Assembly (NCBI GenBank): GCA_021776735.1
Contig: JAJFFH010000061.1
Coordinates: forward strand, 1 to 64,000
Length of the DNA stretch: 64,000 nucleotides
DNA from: Planctomycetota bacterium
GTDB lineage: Bacteria > Planctomycetota > PLA2
Direction: 5' to 3'
This document shows positions 61,531 through 64,000 of this stretch, in pieces. The first letter of the stretch is position 1. Each line of letters begins with the position of its first letter. The position numbers and the translations under genes are program-made. The notes beneath the pieces were generated by a model. That model saw nothing but the letters and a program-made list of their open reading frames with translations. It did not search any database and had not been told where the DNA came from.

Positions 61531-61594
61531 CGTTTCCCCTGTGGACTCACCTGTGAAATTCCCTGCGGAGTCTGTGGAATGGGAGAATCAAGCC

Positions 61595-62464
61595 ATGGCG
61601 AATGCCGACTACGCGCTTCTGCTGACCCCCCACCTCGCGGACCGGGTCTGGGGTGGGAGTATCCTCGGCCAAGGAATCGGTGAGGCGTGGGATCTCTCCG
61701 TGCACGAGCACGGGGTCTCGACGATCGCGAACGGACCGCTTCAGGGCGAATCGCTCGCCACCGTCGTCGCCCGCAACGAGGGGGACTTCGGCGGCCCGAT
61801 CGAGTTGCTCGCCAAGCGTCTCGACGCACGCGCCGACCTCTCCGTCCAGGTGCACCCGAAGGACGGCGACCCGAAGACGGAGGCGTGGGTGGTGCTCCAG
61901 GCGGACCAGCGCGCCGGCGTCTTTCTCGGCTTCGATGACGCGATCAGCACGGACGAATTGCGCCGATCGGCCGAAGACGAAAGCCTTCCGAAGCGGATGC
62001 GGTTCATCGAGGTGCAGTGCGGCCAGGCCGTTTTCGTGCCCTCGGGAACCGTGCACGCGATCGGCGCCGGGCTGTTCCTGTTCGAAGTCCAGCAGTCGAG
62101 CGACACCACGTACCGCCTGTTCGACTGGGGCCGCGGTCGCGAACTCCACCTGGAAACCGGCCTCCCCCACTGCGATCTCGACGGCGCCCCCGCGCTGCCC
62201 ACCCCCAAGCCGCGCCCCGATGGCGCCCTCCGCCTCGTCGAGTGCGACTTCTTCTTCGTCGACCGCATCGACACGACCAAGCCGCACACACTCGACCCGG
62301 GCCAAAAGTGGATCGCGGTCCTGATCGTCGCGGGCTCGGCCAACGTCGCCGGAACCCGCGCCGGACCCGGCGAAACCGTCCTGCTCCCCAAGGCAGCCGG
62401 CCCCGGCCACCTGGAGCCGGACCGATCCTGCACGGCGCTGATCTACGGCCCAAGCCGAACCTGA
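61595..62464 (+). CDS. manA: Mannose-6-phosphate isomerase, class I
   Basis: 289 residues from the ATG at 61595, preceded by GGGAG; the frame is open upstream but MANADYALLLTPHLADRVWG is the natural start. Zinc-site and active-site segments are present: LSVQVHPKD (Gln/His ligands), PKTEAWVVLQ (Glu), VPSGTVHAIGAGLFLFEVQQ (His), SSDTTYRLFDWGRGRELH (conserved block with the catalytic Arg). It interconverts fructose-6-phosphate and mannose-6-phosphate. It is short compared with eukaryotic forms, like the Bacillus-type enzymes. It follows the terminator at 61497, so it has its own promoter. Confidence 0.93.
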   Translation: MANADYALLLTPHLADRVWGGSILGQGIGEAWDLSVHEHGVSTIANGPLQGESLATVVARNEGDFGGPIELLAKRLDARADLSVQVHPKDGDPKTEAWVVLQADQRAGVFLGFDDAISTDELRRSAEDESLPKRMRFIEVQCGQAVFVPSGTVHAIGAGLFLFEVQQSSDTTYRLFDWGRGRELHLETGLPHCDLDGAPALPTPKPRPDGALRLVECDFFFVDRIDTTKPHTLDPGQKWIAVLIVAGSANVAGTRAGPGETVLLPKAAGPGHLEPDRSCTALIYGPSRT

Positions 62465-62484
62465 ACCGATCCCCGAAGCAGCAA

Positions 62485-62565
62485 ACGGACGGCGATTTTC
62501 GATAGCCGGCTGACGTTTGAACGAGAGTCCCGGTGGCCGTTCGATGACCGGCGGACGCGCGAACG
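62485..62565. repeat. Dispersed motif followed by paired GCCGGCTGACG-type repeats
   Basis: A motif copy (core 62485-62496) lies 21 bp after the manA stop. It runs into GATAGCCGGCTGACGTTTGAAC (62502-62523) and CGATGACCGGCGGACGCGCGAAC (62543-62565), related to the direct repeats at 26163 and 26213. The interval separates convergent genes. Confidence 0.7.
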
Positions 62566-62578
62566 CCCCGGCAGCCGG

Positions 62579-63697
62579 TCACTCGCGCAACAGATCGATG
62601 ATCGTTTGGGCGAGTGCCAGGGTCTTGAGGTCGATCTCGGGGTCGCGAAACCAGTGATCCAGGCCCACGGCCAAGACGATGTGTCCGCCCGGCAGAAGTT
62701 GGTTCGAAAGCAGCGTCATGCCGTCGTTGGGACCGAACTTTCGCATCGCCGAGTAGGTGCGCTGGACCTGCGGGAGGACCGTGCCGGAGAGCGGGACGGC
62801 GACAAAATGGAGGACCGTCAGGTGGCCGGGGAGCGACTGGCCCGCGAACCGCTGCAGGCTGCGTTCGGCGGACATACTCTTCATCGTGTCCAGCGGGATG
62901 CCGATGATCCAGCCCACGACGGCCGCAATCCACCGCTTCGGCCAGGTCATGTTTGCGTCGATGAATTCGGTGCCGCGCAAGACCCCGCCAATGCTCACCC
63001 AGCCCCGAATGAAGTCCCGATCCTCCGCCGCCATGACGCTGCCGATCGCGTAGGCCACGTCGGGACCGCCCTTGCTCGTACTGACCAGCACGACCTTCTT
63101 GCCCGCCGCACGCAGCGCTCGCAGCTCGGCCGCGATGTGCTCCCCGTTGACCTCGACCGTGCCGGCCTCCCGGACGCGAATGAACGCGGTCCCTAACCCC
63201 GCCTGCCGCAACAGCGCGCGCGGCTCAGCCATGTCGCCCTTCGTTTCCGTCTTGGATTCGTAAAGCAGGCCCGGCACAAACACGGTGACGTAGTCGTCGG
63301 CGCCCTTGGAATCGATCCGGACAACGCCCCGCGCCCGTTGCTCGCGAAACCGCGCCACATGGGCCATGAACCGCTCCTGCATCCGCCGATGTCGCGGCAC
63401 AGAGAGAAGGCGGCGCACAAAGTACACGGCAGCAAAGTCCGGCGACGCTTCGTCCGACAAGGCCCGCAGGCTGTCGCGACTCAACGGCGCAGAATCGTAC
63501 CGGGCAAGAAGCCGCGCGATCTCCGCATCCAACTCGGGCCGCGCCCCCGACCGGCTCGGAGAATTCTCGATGAAGTAACGCGCCAATTCGGAATCGACCG
63601 TCGTCTGAACAGATTCAAGGCCTACCCGTCCCTCGACCGGAATGCGCGGAATCGAATTGCATCCGCAAAGAAAGGCGAACAGCGCCAGCGCACGCAT
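62579..63697 (-). CDS. Alpha/beta-hydrolase-like lipoprotein
   Basis: 372 residues with lipobox leader MRALALFAFLCGC; the Cys at position 13 is the likely attachment site. The core has a nucleophile-like KKVVLVSTSKGGPDVAYAIG (TSKGG in place of GxSxG) and RGWVSIGGVLRGTEF, with a possible catalytic His in PGGHIVLAVGLDHWFRDP. It also has GADDYVTVFVPGLLYES typical of hydrolase cores. A cell-envelope hydrolase of unknown substrate. A dispersed motif (63726-63737) lies 29 bp upstream of its start. Confidence 0.7.
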   Translation of the reverse strand: MRALALFAFLCGCNSIPRIPVEGRVGLESVQTTVDSELARYFIENSPSRSGARPELDAEIARLLARYDSAPLSRDSLRALSDEASPDFAAVYFVRRLLSVPRHRRMQERFMAHVARFREQRARGVVRIDSKGADDYVTVFVPGLLYESKTETKGDMAEPRALLRQAGLGTAFIRVREAGTVEVNGEHIAAELRALRAAGKKVVLVSTSKGGPDVAYAIGSVMAAEDRDFIRGWVSIGGVLRGTEFIDANMTWPKRWIAAVVGWIIGIPLDTMKSMSAERSLQRFAGQSLPGHLTVLHFVAVPLSGTVLPQVQRTYSAMRKFGPNDGMTLLSNQLLPGGHIVLAVGLDHWFRDPEIDLKTLALAQTIIDLLRE

Positions 63698-63725
63698 GGA
63701 GCGAGTCTACGTCCGGGCGTCAGGG

Positions 63726-63737
63726 ACGGACGGCGAT
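63726..63737 (+). repeat. Dispersed motif between a partial GNAT gene and a lipoprotein gene
   Basis: ACGGACGGCGATGTTTTCGG lies in the 49-bp gap, 10 bp past the end of the acetyltransferase frame and 29 bp upstream of the lipoprotein start. Confidence 0.85.
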
Positions 63738-63746
63738 GTTTTCGGA

Positions 63747-64000
63747 TCAGGGGTCTTTGGCGCGAGCGGGTCGAAACATCAGCGCTTCGTCCGGTTCAAC
63801 GGAGTTCCGGGCGCACGCGCCCGGCGTTGCCGGAGAAAACCCCAGGCGCTCAAGCAGCCGGCGCGAGCGGAAATTGCGCTCCTTGAACATCGCCCAGAAC
63901 GTGTGCGCACGGTATTCGCCGGCCAGTTCCGCCATCATCGCTTCAACGCAACGGTTTGCGTAGCCCTTGCCCCAGTACGCGCTGGCGAGGATGTACGCGA
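63747..64000 (-). CDS. GNAT N-acetyltransferase, N-terminus outside window
   Basis: The visible 84 codons read ILASAYWGKGYANRCVEAMM then KERNFRSRRLLERLGFSPAT, the acetyl-CoA-binding and NxxSRRLLExLGF end of GNAT acetyltransferases (RimJ-like). The gene starts right of the window. The substrate is undetermined. Confidence 0.75.
   Translation of the reverse strand, partial: AYILASAYWGKGYANRCVEAMMAELAGEYRAHTFWAMFKERNFRSRRLLERLGFSPATPGACARNSVEPDEALMFRPARAKDP

Overview
The window is GC-rich, densely coding bacterial chromosome. Its content points to the Planctomycetota or a close relative: ECF sigma factors fused to a membrane anchor and long strings of beta-sandwich domains, secreted FG-GAP, DUF3352 and sialate O-acetylesterase-like proteins, many one-off secreted proteins, and genes often lacking a clear Shine-Dalgarno. 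The taxonomic call is an inference from gene content. No rRNA, CRISPR array, integrase or transposase gene was found.

Layout. 1-17.3 kb is mostly minus strand. It holds three ECF sigma genes (one cut by the window edge), two of them visibly fused to carboxypeptidase-regulatory-like domains, plus a stand-alone protein of the same beta-domain type, a serine hydrolase, FtsK and a B12-type radical SAM protein. 17.5-22.5 kb holds a frameshifted secreted beta-propeller gene, a HExxH metallopeptidase-like gene, a tRNA-Val(TAC) and a tRNA-like 3' half. 22.5-29.1 kb holds a DUF433 protein, a sigma/TPR pair, a YlbF protein, a two-gene AhpD-like operon whose second gene appears to encode selenocysteine, a rhomboid-TPR protein and a nucleotidyltransferase. 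29.2-38 kb is rich in secreted proteins: FG-GAP repeat protein, HtrA-like protease, DUF3352 protein, TPR protein and esterase. 38-49.6 kb holds a broken Clp N-domain gene facing clpB, a degenerate receiver/kinase, a VWA-like protein, a lipoprotein hydrolase and two c-di-GMP proteins (REC-GAF-HD-GYP and GAF-GGDEF). 49.6-57.5 kb holds pdxJ-dapA with two paralogous membrane proteins, then a DUF433/DUF4160/DUF2442 cassette bracketed by a 275-bp direct duplication that copied the start of rsmD. 57.5-64 kb holds a NUDIX-TIR fusion, a FlgM-like gene coupled to a very acidic repeat protein, a mannose-6-phosphate isomerase, a lipoprotein and a partial GNAT gene.

Main observations. (1) A 19-bp motif, consensus AGCRWACGGACGGCGATGT, occurs about 27 times in both orientations, inside genes in several frames, at gene ends, and as inverted pairs, one of which forms a hairpin between convergent genes. 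It looks like an uptake-sequence or REP-like signal. (2) An in-frame TGA at 25815 replaces the second cysteine of an AhpD CxxC motif and is followed by a stem-loop with a GGUC loop, supporting a selenoprotein. (3) A NUDIX-like plus TIR single-gene effector candidate. (4) Two copies of a 230-bp element with terminal inverted repeats. (5) Sigma factors physically fused to apparently extracytoplasmic domains.
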